Shown here piece by piece: positions 43,965-53,737 of a stretch of 64,000 nt of DNA (position 1 is its first letter; each line of letters opens with the position of its first letter). The DNA is taken from positions 1-64,000 of the forward strand of contig CAYJKT010000013.1 in NCBI GenBank assembly GCA_964370775.1, in the 5' to 3' direction. The notes under the pieces were generated by a model. It was not told the origin of the DNA, searched no databases, and saw only the letters and a program-made list of their open reading frames with translations. The stretch comes from SIG603 sp964370775 (GTDB lineage: Bacteria > Bacillota > Clostridia > Oscillospirales > Acutalibacteraceae). The position numbers and the translations under genes were made by a program.

Positions 43965-45500
43965 TTATAGTCCTACAAGACCTGTTCTATTAATTATTAC
44001 ATCTAGTATCTCGTCCATAACTGTCATAACACGTGCTGCTGCTTCGTAAGACTTTTGGAATTTTAGCATATTCGCTGTTTCCTCATCACTACTTACACCA
44101 GAGATAGAGTCTCTTTGGTCTAGGAAGTCGTTAGAGATTTGAGCATACGCATCTTGTCTACCTGAGTGGAAAGCGATATCGCTACCCAAAGTACCTACCA
44201 TGTTAACAACAAAGTCAGAGAAAGAGCCTGAATAAGTTTCGCCATAGCTTACAAAGTCATTTTCAGCAGTTGTCAGTTTAGTTGCAAGCTTTAAAGCGTA
44301 ATCTTCAACATTTTCGTCTTCGTTATATATAAAGTAACTAGCACCAGCGTTTAGCCAGTCTTCGCTAAGTCCAATATTTGCAGCTGATAAAATATCATCT
44401 GTAGTTGCACCAAGTAAAGTTTTATAAACTATATCACCGTCAGCATCTTTCATAGGCTCGCCTGTAGTTTCATCATAAAACGGAATAGTGCTGTTAGCAA
44501 CATCTACTAATTCAAAAGCAAAAGTATTTAAAACACTTTTGTAATATGGAATACCACGTTGTAGCTCGTCTCCGTTTGTCTCAACATTTGCGCCTTTACC
44601 ATTTAGAAAGTGTATAGCTGAAATAAGAGAGCCGTTAGTTGTGCTGATTGTCTCGTTGTTGCTTGCCCAGCTGATGTCGATAGTGCTATCCTCATTGATA
44701 TTAAGAGCTAGAGAGTCGCTGTCAGTTCCTGAAACCAAGGTGTGCTGACCAAACTCAACATCTATCATACCATTTGAGTGATTAACAACATTGATATTAC
44801 CATAGCTTGCAAGTTCATCTAACAACATGTTACGTTCGTCAAACAACTCGTTAGGACCATAATTCTCGTTATCAGAATTCATAAGAATGGTAGTATCTTT
44901 GCTAATAATATCGTTTAAGTGAGCAATTCTTGCAGCAATGTCATTTATATTGTCTACATCAACTTCTAAATCAATAGCATATTCACCAGCAATGTTTGTA
45001 AGGTTAGCGTCTAATTGATTTAAAACTTGAGTTATGTTTTTGAAAGATGACATTACTAAGTTTGCTTGTGCGTCCATAGTAGGGTCTTGAATAAAAGAGT
45101 TGAGGTCGGTGTACAAACTGTTGATTGCACCAAAAAGTCCGTCCTCACTTGTAATATCAGCACCGTCTCCCAAAGATACTTGAATATCTTGCAAGATTTG
45201 TGCTGCTTGTGCGTGGTAAGAAGTGTTACCATATTCTTCTCTAAAACGTTTGTCTAATAGCTCGTCTCTTGTTTGTGCAACACCTAAAGCTTCAACACCT
45301 TGTCCCATTGCAGGGATTGGATTATACGAAACTCTGTTAGCACTAGAATAAAGTGCAAGAGCTGCTACGTCTACGTTTTGTCTTGTGTAACCAACTGTGT
45401 TAACGTTGGATAAGTTGTGTCCTACTATATCAAGTGCTTTTTGGTTTACATAAATTGCAGATTTTGCAGTTTCAAAACCCATAAAAGTTGATCTAACCAT
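43965..45500 (-). CDS. flgK: Flagellar hook-filament junction protein FlgK
   Basis: This 511-residue protein has the N-terminal rod/hook motif (FETAKSAIYVNQKALDIVGHNLSNVNTVGYTRQNV) and the C-terminal SGVSSDEETANMLKFQKSYEAAARVMTVMDE typical of FlgK. It is the first junction protein. Length is normal. The ATG at 45500 follows AGGAGG. It lies between flgN and flgL. Confidence 0.94.
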   Translation of the reverse strand: MVRSTFMGFETAKSAIYVNQKALDIVGHNLSNVNTVGYTRQNVDVAALALYSSANRVSYNPIPAMGQGVEALGVAQTRDELLDKRFREEYGNTSYHAQAAQILQDIQVSLGDGADITSEDGLFGAINSLYTDLNSFIQDPTMDAQANLVMSSFKNITQVLNQLDANLTNIAGEYAIDLEVDVDNINDIAARIAHLNDIISKDTTILMNSDNENYGPNELFDERNMLLDELASYGNINVVNHSNGMIDVEFGQHTLVSGTDSDSLALNINEDSTIDISWASNNETISTTNGSLISAIHFLNGKGANVETNGDELQRGIPYYKSVLNTFAFELVDVANSTIPFYDETTGEPMKDADGDIVYKTLLGATTDDILSAANIGLSEDWLNAGASYFIYNEDENVEDYALKLATKLTTAENDFVSYGETYSGSFSDFVVNMVGTLGSDIAFHSGRQDAYAQISNDFLDQRDSISGVSSDEETANMLKFQKSYEAAARVMTVMDEILDVIINRTGLVGL

Positions 45501-45524
45501 GAATAGCCTCCTGTATTTTTAAGA

Positions 45525-45995
45525 TTATATCTTTGAACTATATGTACCAGTTACATTACGCTTTTTTTGACCACTAGCAGAATACATTCCACCAGTTGAG
45601 GTTTGAACAGGAACATTGTCTGCTCCCAAAAGTCTAAGTTCAGCCCCTGCTATATCCGTGCTTGTTTTGCTTAGAGTTTTTAGGTCTCCTATTTTTAAAG
45701 CTAGTTTTTCAAAATGAGGAAGTAAAAAAGCTTTTTCTTCTTTAGTTACAGATGCTAAAACTTCTGTCATGGTTAAGTTTTCATAACCAGCTTCGTTTTG
45801 AGCAGATAATCGAACTTTCTCCAAAGCTTCTAGCTTCATTGTATATGCTTGCTGTGTGTGGGATAGCTTTTCTATTTCATCTAGCTTATATTCAAGCAAA
45901 GCTTTACGCTTTACATGTTCAAGTTCGCACATTTCTTCAATCTGCATGGTTAAGTTAGATGTCGCCTCTGCTAAACGAGTAATACATTCGTTCAT
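45525..45995 (-). CDS. flgN: FlgN-type export chaperone
   Basis: This protein of about 156 residues is mostly helical, with a glycine/serine-rich tail, and matches FlgN-type chaperones for FlgK and FlgL, the next two genes. I choose the ATG at 45995 because GGAGGT lies five bases upstream; the in-frame ATG at 46007 is part of that same ribosome site and overlaps the flgM stop. Confidence 0.8.
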   Translation of the reverse strand: MNECITRLAEATSNLTMQIEEMCELEHVKRKALLEYKLDEIEKLSHTQQAYTMKLEALEKVRLSAQNEAGYENLTMTEVLASVTKEEKAFLLPHFEKLALKIGDLKTLSKTSTDIAGAELRLLGADNVPVQTSTGGMYSASGQKKRNVTGTYSSKI

Positions 45996-46006
45996 GTTTA
46001 CCTCCA

Positions 46007-46336
46007 TTATAGCTTATGACCGCAAATTTTATTTATCATAGCATCTGCTATCTCTGTTCCGCTAACAGGACAGTTGTCGCCACTATATTTTAGTTTAAGT
46101 TCATCTACTTTAGAATGATTAACACTTTCTGTTACCTTAGATTGAATAGCATAATCTTTCATAACTGAATTTAAGTTAGACTTAAAAGAAGCTTCTGAAC
46201 TAAAACTTACTGTATCTGTAGTAGCTGCAACGCTAGTGTTAGTTTCTGGGTTTTGTGTGCTATTTGATGTGGGTTTGTTAATAGCGTTATTTTTTTGATA
46301 CAATTTAGATGCATCAAAGATTGATTTAATCTCCAT
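46007..46336 (-). CDS. flgM: Anti-sigma-28 factor FlgM
   Basis: This 109-residue protein has a disordered, Asn/Thr-rich N-terminus and a C-terminal segment (SKVDELKLKYSGDNCPVSGTEIADAMINKI) with the FlgM pattern of V..L+..Y..G.Y.V...+IA..M. FlgM holds the motility sigma factor inactive until the hook is finished. It is the first gene of flgM-N-K-L. GGAGGG precedes the start. Confidence 0.85.
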   Translation of the reverse strand: MEIKSIFDASKLYQKNNAINKPTSNSTQNPETNTSVAATTDTVSFSSEASFKSNLNSVMKDYAIQSKVTESVNHSKVDELKLKYSGDNCPVSGTEIADAMINKICGHKL

Positions 46337-46734
46337 ATATTTTCCCTCCGTATCGAAATGTTGTATTTTAAGAAATAAAACTTGCCTAAGTGTGCAAATC
46401 CATTAGTTAGTATGAAAAGTTTAAACATTGTTAACTGAAACGAGCAGATTGAACCACTAAATTAAAGTTACAATATATTTATTCAATGAAAATTCAAAAA
46501 GTAAAGACTTTTTTACACATTCTTAACAATTAAATTTTGAATAAATTTTTTACAAATTTGACAAAATGTAAACTAGTTATTAATAATTAATGAATGTATT
46601 AGTTTATTATTGAACTTGACAGTATTTTGCACCTAAAATTACAGTTAACTTGTACAAATATGACTAACACATTGGTATTATAATAAACAAACATACTAAA
46701 ATCGACACTTTTTGCAAATTTTAAAACTTATGTA

Positions 46735-46762
46735 TTGACATTTAGCACTATAGAGATATAAA
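46735..46762 (+). promoter_or_regulatory. Probable vegetative promoter of the fliE operon
   Basis: A perfect TTGACA (46735-46740) and TATAAA (46757-46762) are 16 bases apart. Transcription would start near 46769 and give a leader of about 120 bases before fliE. Confidence 0.65.
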
Positions 46763-46792
46763 ATAGATGTAAAGGTAATTTAATTTACTTTA

Positions 46793-46821
46793 CTATATGC
46801 AAAATTGCAATTTTGTTATAG
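46793..46821 (+). promoter_or_regulatory. Long dyad in the fliE leader
   Basis: The perfect 16-base palindrome CAAAATTGCAATTTTG (46800-46815) is flanked by CTATA and TATAG, making a 29-base dyad just downstream of the predicted start of transcription. It is well placed to be an operator for a flagellar regulator, or an RNA hairpin. Confidence 0.45.
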
Positions 46822-46891
46822 CTAAGTAGAAAATTTATAATAAAAATGCACAAAAAATTATGAGAATAAAGAATAAAGAGAGGTGTTAGAT

Positions 46892-47203
46892 TTGAACAAC
46901 TTAATTACATCGATTTCTTCGATTGAACCGATGAAATTTGGGTATGATGTCAAAGAGGCTACTAGCGAACAAAACAGTGCGGAAATACCTTTTTCTAGCA
47001 TACTAAGTGATGTTATCCAGCAAACAACAGAACTGCAAGCGGTAAGTGAAGCAGATACTAATGCTTTGTTGTTGGGAGATACTGATAACCTAGCACAAGT
47101 CCAAATAAACTCAATGAAAGCAGAAGCTATGTTGCAAACAACTGTACAACTAACAACTAGAGCGGTGAATGCTTATAAAGAGATTATGTCTATGCAAATT
47201 TAA
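46892..47203 (+). CDS. fliE: Flagellar hook-basal body protein FliE
   Basis: This protein of about 103 residues has the FliE C-terminus (DNLAQVQINSMKAEAMLQTTVQLTTRAVNAYKEIMSMQI). FliE joins the MS ring to the rod. I favour the TTG at 46892, about seven bases after AGAGAGG; the GTG at 46883 overlaps that site. It leads the long plus-strand flagellar operon, without flgB and flgC in front. Confidence 0.9.
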   Translation: MNNLITSISSIEPMKFGYDVKEATSEQNSAEIPFSSILSDVIQQTTELQAVSEADTNALLLGDTDNLAQVQINSMKAEAMLQTTVQLTTRAVNAYKEIMSMQI

Positions 47204-47253
47204 ATTTGATATAGTTAACAATAGCAAGGAAGTACAGTAGGAATGGGGAACTT

Positions 47254-48873
47254 ATGAAGGAAAAAGTGTTGGGAGTTTGGAGGAAGGTATTAGAGCTACT
47301 AAAAAATACAGTTGTGCGGATAGTAGCGATAGCGTTAGCGGTGACGCTGGTAATAACTATAATCGTAACTTTAACCCTTACTAACTCTAAGGGTTATGTT
47401 CAGCTTTATACAGGTGTGACAGATCCGACAGAGGTAAGCGAAGTTTATAGCGAGCTTAGGTTAATGGGGGCAGATGTTAAACTAGGGGAAAACAACGAAA
47501 TACTCGTGCTAGATGAGGAGTACGATATTTGGTTGATTTTGCTTGCAGAAAAAGGTTATCCAAAAACAGGTGCACCAGCGTATGATATTATTTTGAATAA
47601 TGCTGGTCTTACAACCACAGAAATGCAGTATGAACAACTGGTGTTAAGCGGTTTGCAAGACAGATTACAGGAAACGATTGCTCGTATAAATGGTGTGCAA
47701 GCCGCAATTGTTAACCTGAATTTGGCAGATGATACTGAATATGTTTGGGAAAACGTACAGGATGATATGCAAAGCACGGCGGGTGTTATGTTAACATTGA
47801 ACGACGGAGTAACGTTGAGTCCCGTTCAAGTTACATCTATCAAAAACTTGGTTAGCTCTAGTGTGTCTTATTTAGCACCTGAGAATGTAGTGGTTATTGA
47901 CTCTAAAACTTCTTTAGAGCTCTTAGGAGTAGAGCTAGAAGAGCTGGAAGATGGCGAAGAGGATAACGAGATTAGCTATGCTGAGAACCTAGAGTTTGAG
48001 AAAATGGTTCAAAGTCAGATAGAAGAAAATGTAGAAAAATTGCTCTCTGCAAGATATGGCGAAGATGGTGTAGTGGCATCTGCAAAAGTAACTATCGACT
48101 ACGATAAAATGATATCCGAACAGCTTGATTTGCTGGAAGATGAAGAAGGTAATGGATACGCTACAAACGTTGAAATAGAAGCAGAATTAGGCACTGAGGA
48201 TCAAGATATTTCTGATGTTGTTGGTGAAGAAAATAACACTGATATTCCAGAATATCCTGTAGGTGGTTTAGACGAAGACGAAGCTACATATTATCGCTCT
48301 AATTACGAGATAGATTACGGATATTTAAAAACTCAAATTGAGAGTGGACAAGCAGAGATTTCTAGAGCTACTATTTCTGTAATGGTAGACGAAGAAAACT
48401 TAGACGCTGGCACAAAAGATGAGCTAATTACAGCAGTGGCGATGGCTACAGATATACCGATAGAATTAATATCAGTAACATCTTATGACCGTGCAGCAGT
48501 TGAGCCAGAAGTTGTAGAGCCAGAGAAGATTGTTCCAGAAAATATAACAGAATTTGTGTTTATGTATTTGGAATTATTGGTTGCAGTAGCATTTGGTTTA
48601 ATTCTATTAATCATAGCTATAATCATTCTAATAGGACGCAGAAAACGCAGAAAACAACGTGAAAAAGAAGAAGCTTTATTAAGAGCAGAAGAAGAAGAAA
48701 AACGTCGTAAAGAAGAAGAAATTGATGAGTATAAAAAACAATTAGCTAGTGTTGCACAAACAGATGATGATGCTAAGAAAGAAGTAATCGTTGAAGAAAT
48801 TAGAGACTTCGCTGACCAAAATCCAGAGATAACAGCAGGTTTAATTCGTTCATGGTTAAAGGAAGAAGGGTGA
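47254..48873 (+). CDS. fliF: Flagellar MS-ring protein FliF
   Basis: This 539-residue protein has membrane segments near residues 18-40 and 430-455. The periplasmic ring-building domains lie between them (YVQLYTGVTDPTEVSEVYSEL, LVLSGLQDRLQETIARINGVQAA). The cytoplasmic tail is basic/acidic and ends NPEITAGLIRSWLKEEG, the FliG-binding end. Length and order match FliF. Confidence 0.95.
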   Translation: MKEKVLGVWRKVLELLKNTVVRIVAIALAVTLVITIIVTLTLTNSKGYVQLYTGVTDPTEVSEVYSELRLMGADVKLGENNEILVLDEEYDIWLILLAEKGYPKTGAPAYDIILNNAGLTTTEMQYEQLVLSGLQDRLQETIARINGVQAAIVNLNLADDTEYVWENVQDDMQSTAGVMLTLNDGVTLSPVQVTSIKNLVSSSVSYLAPENVVVIDSKTSLELLGVELEELEDGEEDNEISYAENLEFEKMVQSQIEENVEKLLSARYGEDGVVASAKVTIDYDKMISEQLDLLEDEEGNGYATNVEIEAELGTEDQDISDVVGEENNTDIPEYPVGGLDEDEATYYRSNYEIDYGYLKTQIESGQAEISRATISVMVDEENLDAGTKDELITAVAMATDIPIELISVTSYDRAAVEPEVVEPEKIVPENITEFVFMYLELLVAVAFGLILLIIAIIILIGRRKRRKQREKEEALLRAEEEEKRRKEEEIDEYKKQLASVAQTDDDAKKEVIVEEIRDFADQNPEITAGLIRSWLKEEG

Positions 48874-48877
48874 TATT

Positions 48878-49912
48878 TTGGCTGGTTCAAACACAAAAAA
48901 TGCTAGTGGACCAAAGTGGACTTCCGTAAGCAAAGCGGCTGCTGTTATGATAGCGCTTGGTGCGAACAATGCAGCGAAAGTATATAGCCACTTGAACGAA
49001 GAAGAAGTCGAAATGCTGTCCATTGAGATTGCAAAACTAAAGAAAATAGACCCCGATAAAATGAAAGAAGTAGTTGATGATTTTTATGGGTTGTGCGTAA
49101 CTCAAAAAATCATCACCGAAGACGGTGCTCTGTATGCACAAATGGTTTTGGAAAAAGCGTTTGGCTCTGACAAAGCTGCTTCATATATGCAACGTGTTTC
49201 CGTAGCTATGAAAACAAGAGCATTTGAGTTTATCAGAAAAGCAAATTACAAAAACTTAATGATAATGCTTCAAAACGAGCATCCTCAAACAATTGCTTTC
49301 GTTTTATCTTACGCAAAGGCAGAACAAACTTCCAAAATTATTGCAGAACTACCAAAAGACATACAATTTGATGTTATTAGAAGAATTGCTACAATATATA
49401 GTGTTTCTCCTGAAATTGTAGGAATTATAGAAAAAGTGCTAGAGAAAAGGTTCTCTGCAGTTGTTGCTGTTGATATGACAGAAATCGGTGGTATTAACTA
49501 TGTTGCTGATATTATGAACCACACAGACAGAACAACTGAAAAATATATCTTTGACGAACTTGGTAAGCATGAGCCAGAGCTTACAGAAGAAATTAGAAAA
49601 CTTATGTTTGTATTTGAAGATATTATCAAGCTTGACGATATGGCTGTCCAACGTGTATTAAGAGACGTAGATGTAAGGCAACTTGCAATTGCTATTAAAG
49701 GTTCTAATGAAGAAGTTAAGAATATGTTGCTTGGAAATGTTAGTGCTAGAGCACGTGAGTCTATACTTGAGGATATTCAATATCTTAGAAATGTTAGACT
49801 TAAAGACGTTGAAGAAGCACAACAAAATATTGTTAATATCATTCGTGCTCTTGAGGAAACAGGTGAGATAGTTGTGTCTCGTGGAGGAGAGGATGACGTA
49901 ATAATTGCCTAG
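48878..49912 (+). CDS. fliG: Flagellar motor switch protein FliG
   Basis: This 344-residue protein has the three FliG domains. It contains AAAVMIALGANNAAKVYSHL, MLQNEHPQTIAFVLSYAK in the middle, and the C-terminal charged torque helix region LMFVFEDIIKLDDMAVQRVLRDVD. It binds FliF and interacts with MotA. It starts with a TTG four bases after the fliF stop. Confidence 0.95.
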   Translation: MAGSNTKNASGPKWTSVSKAAAVMIALGANNAAKVYSHLNEEEVEMLSIEIAKLKKIDPDKMKEVVDDFYGLCVTQKIITEDGALYAQMVLEKAFGSDKAASYMQRVSVAMKTRAFEFIRKANYKNLMIMLQNEHPQTIAFVLSYAKAEQTSKIIAELPKDIQFDVIRRIATIYSVSPEIVGIIEKVLEKRFSAVVAVDMTEIGGINYVADIMNHTDRTTEKYIFDELGKHEPELTEEIRKLMFVFEDIIKLDDMAVQRVLRDVDVRQLAIAIKGSNEEVKNMLLGNVSARARESILEDIQYLRNVRLKDVEEAQQNIVNIIRALEETGEIVVSRGGEDDVIIA

Positions 49913-50759
49913 TATAATTAAGAGCAGAGGCGTCGTTCCTCTGTCAGAAAATGTTGTTATTCCAGAATATTCGTTAGAGTATAGGATTGAAAATGGTGAA
50001 ATCATTTTCGAGAGTCTAGATGGCGAAAATATCAGGATGAAAGTAGAAGAAAATTTAGACGAAGAAATAGACGAAACCGAAGAAAGAGAGCAAGAGACTC
50101 AAGGTGAATTTGTTGAAGCTTATGTACACGAGGATATCGTGATAGGAGAAGAAATAAGCGAAGAAACAGAACACGAAACTGTTGAAGTTCAAAAAGAACC
50201 CCCACAGTTAACAGAAGAAGACATTAAAGAACTATATAAAGATGAATTTCTTGCCTTAGCAGAAGAAGCTAAAGAAGAAGCATATAAAAAAGCGTATGAA
50301 GATGCTTATAGAACAGCTTACAGAGAAGCGATAGCTAAAAGAAAAGGCGAGCTTGAAGAATGTGTTAAAGGTGTTGATAAAAGCCTTGACCGCTTGCAAA
50401 AAGACCAACAAGAATTTATGGTTAAATATGCAAATGAGCTTAAATTTTTGGCTATTGATGTAGCAGAAAAAATGATTATGCAAAAGATTAATGAAGATGA
50501 AATGATACTTGAAAAACTGGTGGTTTCCACTATTTCAGGAATTAAGAAAACTTCTTGGTTTGATGTCGAAATATCAGAGAATTTGGTAGGTTTGGTAGAA
50601 AAAATACGTAAGGATTTAGAGATGTATCATGGCATAGCAACGGTTACTCCGATAAGTGGAGAAAACGATATTGTTAGAGTAAACACAGAAGAAAGCACTG
50701 TTGTGAATACAATTTCTACACAAGCTGAAAATTTGAGAAAGTTATTTGAAAACAGTTAG
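49905..50759 (+). CDS. fliH: Flagellar assembly protein FliH
   Basis: This 284-residue protein has a very acidic N-terminal half and long helical, coiled-coil sequence (EEAKEEAYKKAYEDAYRTAYREA), then FLAIDVAEKMIMQKI as in FliH/SctL proteins. It regulates the export ATPase FliI. The TTG start overlaps the fliG stop by eight bases; the upstream GGAGGAGAGG is rather far away, so the start is not certain. Confidence 0.88.
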   Translation: MPSIIKSRGVVPLSENVVIPEYSLEYRIENGEIIFESLDGENIRMKVEENLDEEIDETEEREQETQGEFVEAYVHEDIVIGEEISEETEHETVEVQKEPPQLTEEDIKELYKDEFLALAEEAKEEAYKKAYEDAYRTAYREAIAKRKGELEECVKGVDKSLDRLQKDQQEFMVKYANELKFLAIDVAEKMIMQKINEDEMILEKLVVSTISGIKKTSWFDVEISENLVGLVEKIRKDLEMYHGIATVTPISGENDIVRVNTEESTVVNTISTQAENLRKLFENS

Positions 50760-50771
50760 GAGGCGTAAAGT

Positions 50772-52100
50772 ATGGATATGGCTAGTGTGCTTGACATGTT
50801 AGATACATCTAAATATGAGAGAATAATTAGCGTATCCGACTTAAGGTCTTTTGAAGGTAAGGTTAGCAAGATACAAGGAATGACAATTGAAGCAACAGGC
50901 TTGACATGTGGAATTGGCGATATTTGTAGAATTATCACGAAGTCAAAAAACACCTTGCTTTGCGAAGTTGTTGGTGTATCTGGCAAAACATCATTTTTAA
51001 TGCCATATAGAGAGACTGAAGATATAGGTTATGGTTGTGCAGTTATTAACACAGGTGAAAAACTGAGAATTTGGGTAAGCGAAAAACTTATTGGCAGAAC
51101 AGTTAATGCACTGTGTAAACCGATTGACGACCTAGGTGATATAGACGATGGTGAAGCGATGTCGATAAACGGTATCGCTGAAAATCCTTTAAAAAGACCA
51201 CCTATAACAGAAGTCATGGAGATTGGAGTTAAAGCTATTGATGGTATGTTAACCATTGGTAAAGGGCAAAGAATAGGCATTTTTGCAGGTTCTGGTGTAG
51301 GTAAAAGTACACTTATGGGAATGATTGCAAGAAATGTTAAAGCAGATGTAAATGTTATAGCGCTTGTTGGTGAAAGAGGACGTGAGGTTGTTGAGTTCAT
51401 CAACAGAGAACTAGGCCCTGAGGGACTTAAAAGGTCTGTGTTGGTAGTTGCAACATCTGACCAACCAGCAATGATGAGATATAAATGTGCACAAACTGCA
51501 ACAGCAGTAGCAGAGTATTTTCAAAGGCAAGGTAAAGATGTACTCTTTATGATGGATAGCTTAACAAGATTTGCCATGACTCAAAGAGAGATAGGACTGA
51601 ATGTTGGAGAAGTCCCTGTTGCTAGGGGATATACTCCATCAATTTATTCGGAGCTTCCTAAACTTCTTGAAAGAGCAGGTAACTTTGAAAAAGGCTCTAT
51701 AACAGGAATATACACAGTTTTGGTGGAAGGCGATGATACCAATGAACCAGTATCTGATACCGTTAGAGGTATTATAGACGGACACATAATTTTATCAAGA
51801 CAAATTGCAGCAAAAAACCACTATCCAGCAATTGATGTGCTGAACAGCATAAGCCGTTTAATGAACACAATAGTTGATAAAGAACAAAAAGTTTTGGCTG
51901 ACAGCATAAGAAATATGTTATCAGTATATAAAGAAAACGAAGACTTAGTAGCGATTGGAGCGTATAAAAGTGGTGCTAACCCAGCGCTTGACCAAGCGAT
52001 TGCAAGGCTAGATAAAATGAATGAGTTTTTAATGCAAAAAGTTGAAGAACCATTTAGATATGAAGAAATGTTAGAAGCTATGAAAGAAGTAGTTACATAA
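50772..52100 (+). CDS. fliI: Flagellar export ATPase FliI
   Basis: This 442-residue ATPase has the Walker A loop GIFAGSGVGKSTLMGMIA, LVGERGREVVEF, Walker B VLFMMDSLTRFAMTQREIGL and the FliI/YscN motif VPVARGYTPSIYSELPKLLERAG. It powers flagellar protein export with FliH and FliJ. TAGGAGG precedes the start. Confidence 0.96.
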   Translation: MDMASVLDMLDTSKYERIISVSDLRSFEGKVSKIQGMTIEATGLTCGIGDICRIITKSKNTLLCEVVGVSGKTSFLMPYRETEDIGYGCAVINTGEKLRIWVSEKLIGRTVNALCKPIDDLGDIDDGEAMSINGIAENPLKRPPITEVMEIGVKAIDGMLTIGKGQRIGIFAGSGVGKSTLMGMIARNVKADVNVIALVGERGREVVEFINRELGPEGLKRSVLVVATSDQPAMMRYKCAQTATAVAEYFQRQGKDVLFMMDSLTRFAMTQREIGLNVGEVPVARGYTPSIYSELPKLLERAGNFEKGSITGIYTVLVEGDDTNEPVSDTVRGIIDGHIILSRQIAAKNHYPAIDVLNSISRLMNTIVDKEQKVLADSIRNMLSVYKENEDLVAIGAYKSGANPALDQAIARLDKMNEFLMQKVEEPFRYEEMLEAMKEVVT

Positions 52101-52140
52101 AGTTAGATTTAAAAGTTGTATTTGAAATAAGGAGATTGAT

Positions 52141-52593
52141 ATGAAAAAATTTAGTTTTTCCTTAGATAAGTTACATCATTATAAAGAGCAGGTGTTAGAC
52201 TCAGAGAAAAACGAGCTTTTAATGATGATAAGGACAAAAGATAACCTTGTAGAAGAGATAACGAGATTAGAGCATTTTAGAGTAGATAAAAAACGTGAGC
52301 TTTCTGAAAAACAAAGAGTTGGCATAAATGTTAGTGATACAATGTCTTACACTTTTATGATAGACAACGCTAAACATCAGCTAAATGATATGTACCAAGA
52401 GCTTGCAAAAAAAGAGATAGAGATAAACAAGCAAAAAATTGTTGTCACTAATAAATCGACAGAAGTAAAAGCCTTAGATAAATTAGAGGACAAACAAAAG
52501 AGCGAATATAACAAAGAAGTTATTAAAGAAATGGATAATGATATTTCAGAGTTTGTTTCATCACTTTCTGCTCATAACAGAGCAAAAAGTTAA
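52141..52593 (+). CDS. fliJ: Flagellar export protein FliJ
   Basis: This 150-residue protein is an almost continuous charged helix (FSFSLDKLHHYKEQVLDSEKNELL at the start), matching FliJ in size, composition and place after fliI. It links the export ATPase to the export gate. Confidence 0.85.
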   Translation: MKKFSFSLDKLHHYKEQVLDSEKNELLMMIRTKDNLVEEITRLEHFRVDKKRELSEKQRVGINVSDTMSYTFMIDNAKHQLNDMYQELAKKEIEINKQKIVVTNKSTEVKALDKLEDKQKSEYNKEVIKEMDNDISEFVSSLSAHNRAKS

Positions 52594-52632
52594 TATAGAT
52601 GAAAAAATTAATTAAGGAGGTGAAATAATTAA

Positions 52633-53721
52633 ATGCAAGCGACACAAATGGTAAATACATCAGCTATGAACAGAGCAAGCATGATGGAGAGATTATCTGC
52701 TGATACATTAGGAAACGACAGCGCTCTTGTTGCCGACAGTTCAAACCCTTTTATGCAGATTTTTGCTAACATGACAAATGCTATGTACGAAGGCGAGCAA
52801 AATGGCGAAAGCATAGTGACAGAACCTGAGATGAAAAATTTCAGCGAAGAAGAACTTCTAGAGGTGTTGCAAAGTCTTTCAGTGGCAGTGAACAGCAGTG
52901 ATATGGCAAAAGTAAACGAGATTATCGCGACTATGAGCACTACACCAGTACTAACAGAAGAAGTCGGAAATGTGGCGGCGAAAATCAAACAGTTTTTTGC
53001 AGAAAATCCTATACAAACTTTGGTTAGCACAAATGAAACTAGCGACGAGTTTTTAAATCAGTTAAACAAACTGATGGAGACAGGTGAAATCAATTTAACT
53101 TTTGGTGAAAAAGAAAAAGGTGCTGAAACAGTTTTGTTTGACAGTGTGAAAAGACCACAAATAGTTTCTTTTGAAGACAGCGAAGAGTTAAAACAACTAC
53201 TTAGCGTAAGTACTAACGGAACAGAGAAAACTGCTGAAACAGTGACTACACCTACTTTAGTAGAGGTTAAAACTGCTAGAACTCCAGACGGATTACCAAT
53301 GCTTGACACATTGAGATTTGGCGTTAACCAAACTCTTGAAAAAGGCGAGTTTGTTATGAAGCTTAACCCAGAAGAACTAGGCGAGATAACAATAAAACTT
53401 GTGTATGATGATGTTGGAAACAGAATTTTGGAGATTACAACTGCAACAGCTCAAACAACCAAGCTTATTAATGATGAGTTAGCGTACTTGAGAGAAGCTT
53501 TCAGACCTATGCAAATTGAGGTTAAAGAGAGTAGCGTGAATGTAGTAACAGAGAGCAAAGAGGCTTATGGCTCTGCAAACTTTGGGAACTCATCACAAAA
53601 CCAAAGCTCTAACAACTGGCAAAACCCAAATAGTGAAGGCATTTACTTTGCAGAAGATGCAGTGATAAGCGAAGAAGTCACACCACAGGCTGTTCAAGTG
53701 ATTGACAACTTAGGACTTTAA
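52633..53721 (+). CDS. fliK: Flagellar hook-length control protein FliK
   Basis: This 362-residue protein is disordered in its first 220 residues. Its C-terminal Flg_hook domain includes LEKGEFVMKLNPEELGEITIKLVYD and LREAFRPMQIEVKESSVNV. FliK measures hook length and switches export specificity. Its position before flgD and flgE is standard. Confidence 0.88.
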   Translation: MQATQMVNTSAMNRASMMERLSADTLGNDSALVADSSNPFMQIFANMTNAMYEGEQNGESIVTEPEMKNFSEEELLEVLQSLSVAVNSSDMAKVNEIIATMSTTPVLTEEVGNVAAKIKQFFAENPIQTLVSTNETSDEFLNQLNKLMETGEINLTFGEKEKGAETVLFDSVKRPQIVSFEDSEELKQLLSVSTNGTEKTAETVTTPTLVEVKTARTPDGLPMLDTLRFGVNQTLEKGEFVMKLNPEELGEITIKLVYDDVGNRILEITTATAQTTKLINDELAYLREAFRPMQIEVKESSVNVVTESKEAYGSANFGNSSQNQSSNNWQNPNSEGIYFAEDAVISEEVTPQAVQVIDNLGL

Positions 53722-53737
53722 TTGAAAGGAGAATTAA

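Larger units (their letters stand above)
46337..46891. other. 555-base AT-rich divergent control region
   Basis: This region separates flgM (minus) from the fliE operon (plus). Besides the fliE promoter and dyad listed separately, it holds a weaker TTGACA/TAATAA pair at 46558 and 46581. I searched for a motility-sigma promoter (TAAA, about 15 bases, CCGATAT) before flgM and found only TTTCGATAC too close to the ribosome site, so I do not call one. I see no open reading frame. Confidence 0.6.

Noticed and set aside
46337..46400. A motility-sigma promoter before flgM
   Set aside because: Only TTTCGATAC is present, it lies against the ribosome site, and no TAAA is at the right distance.
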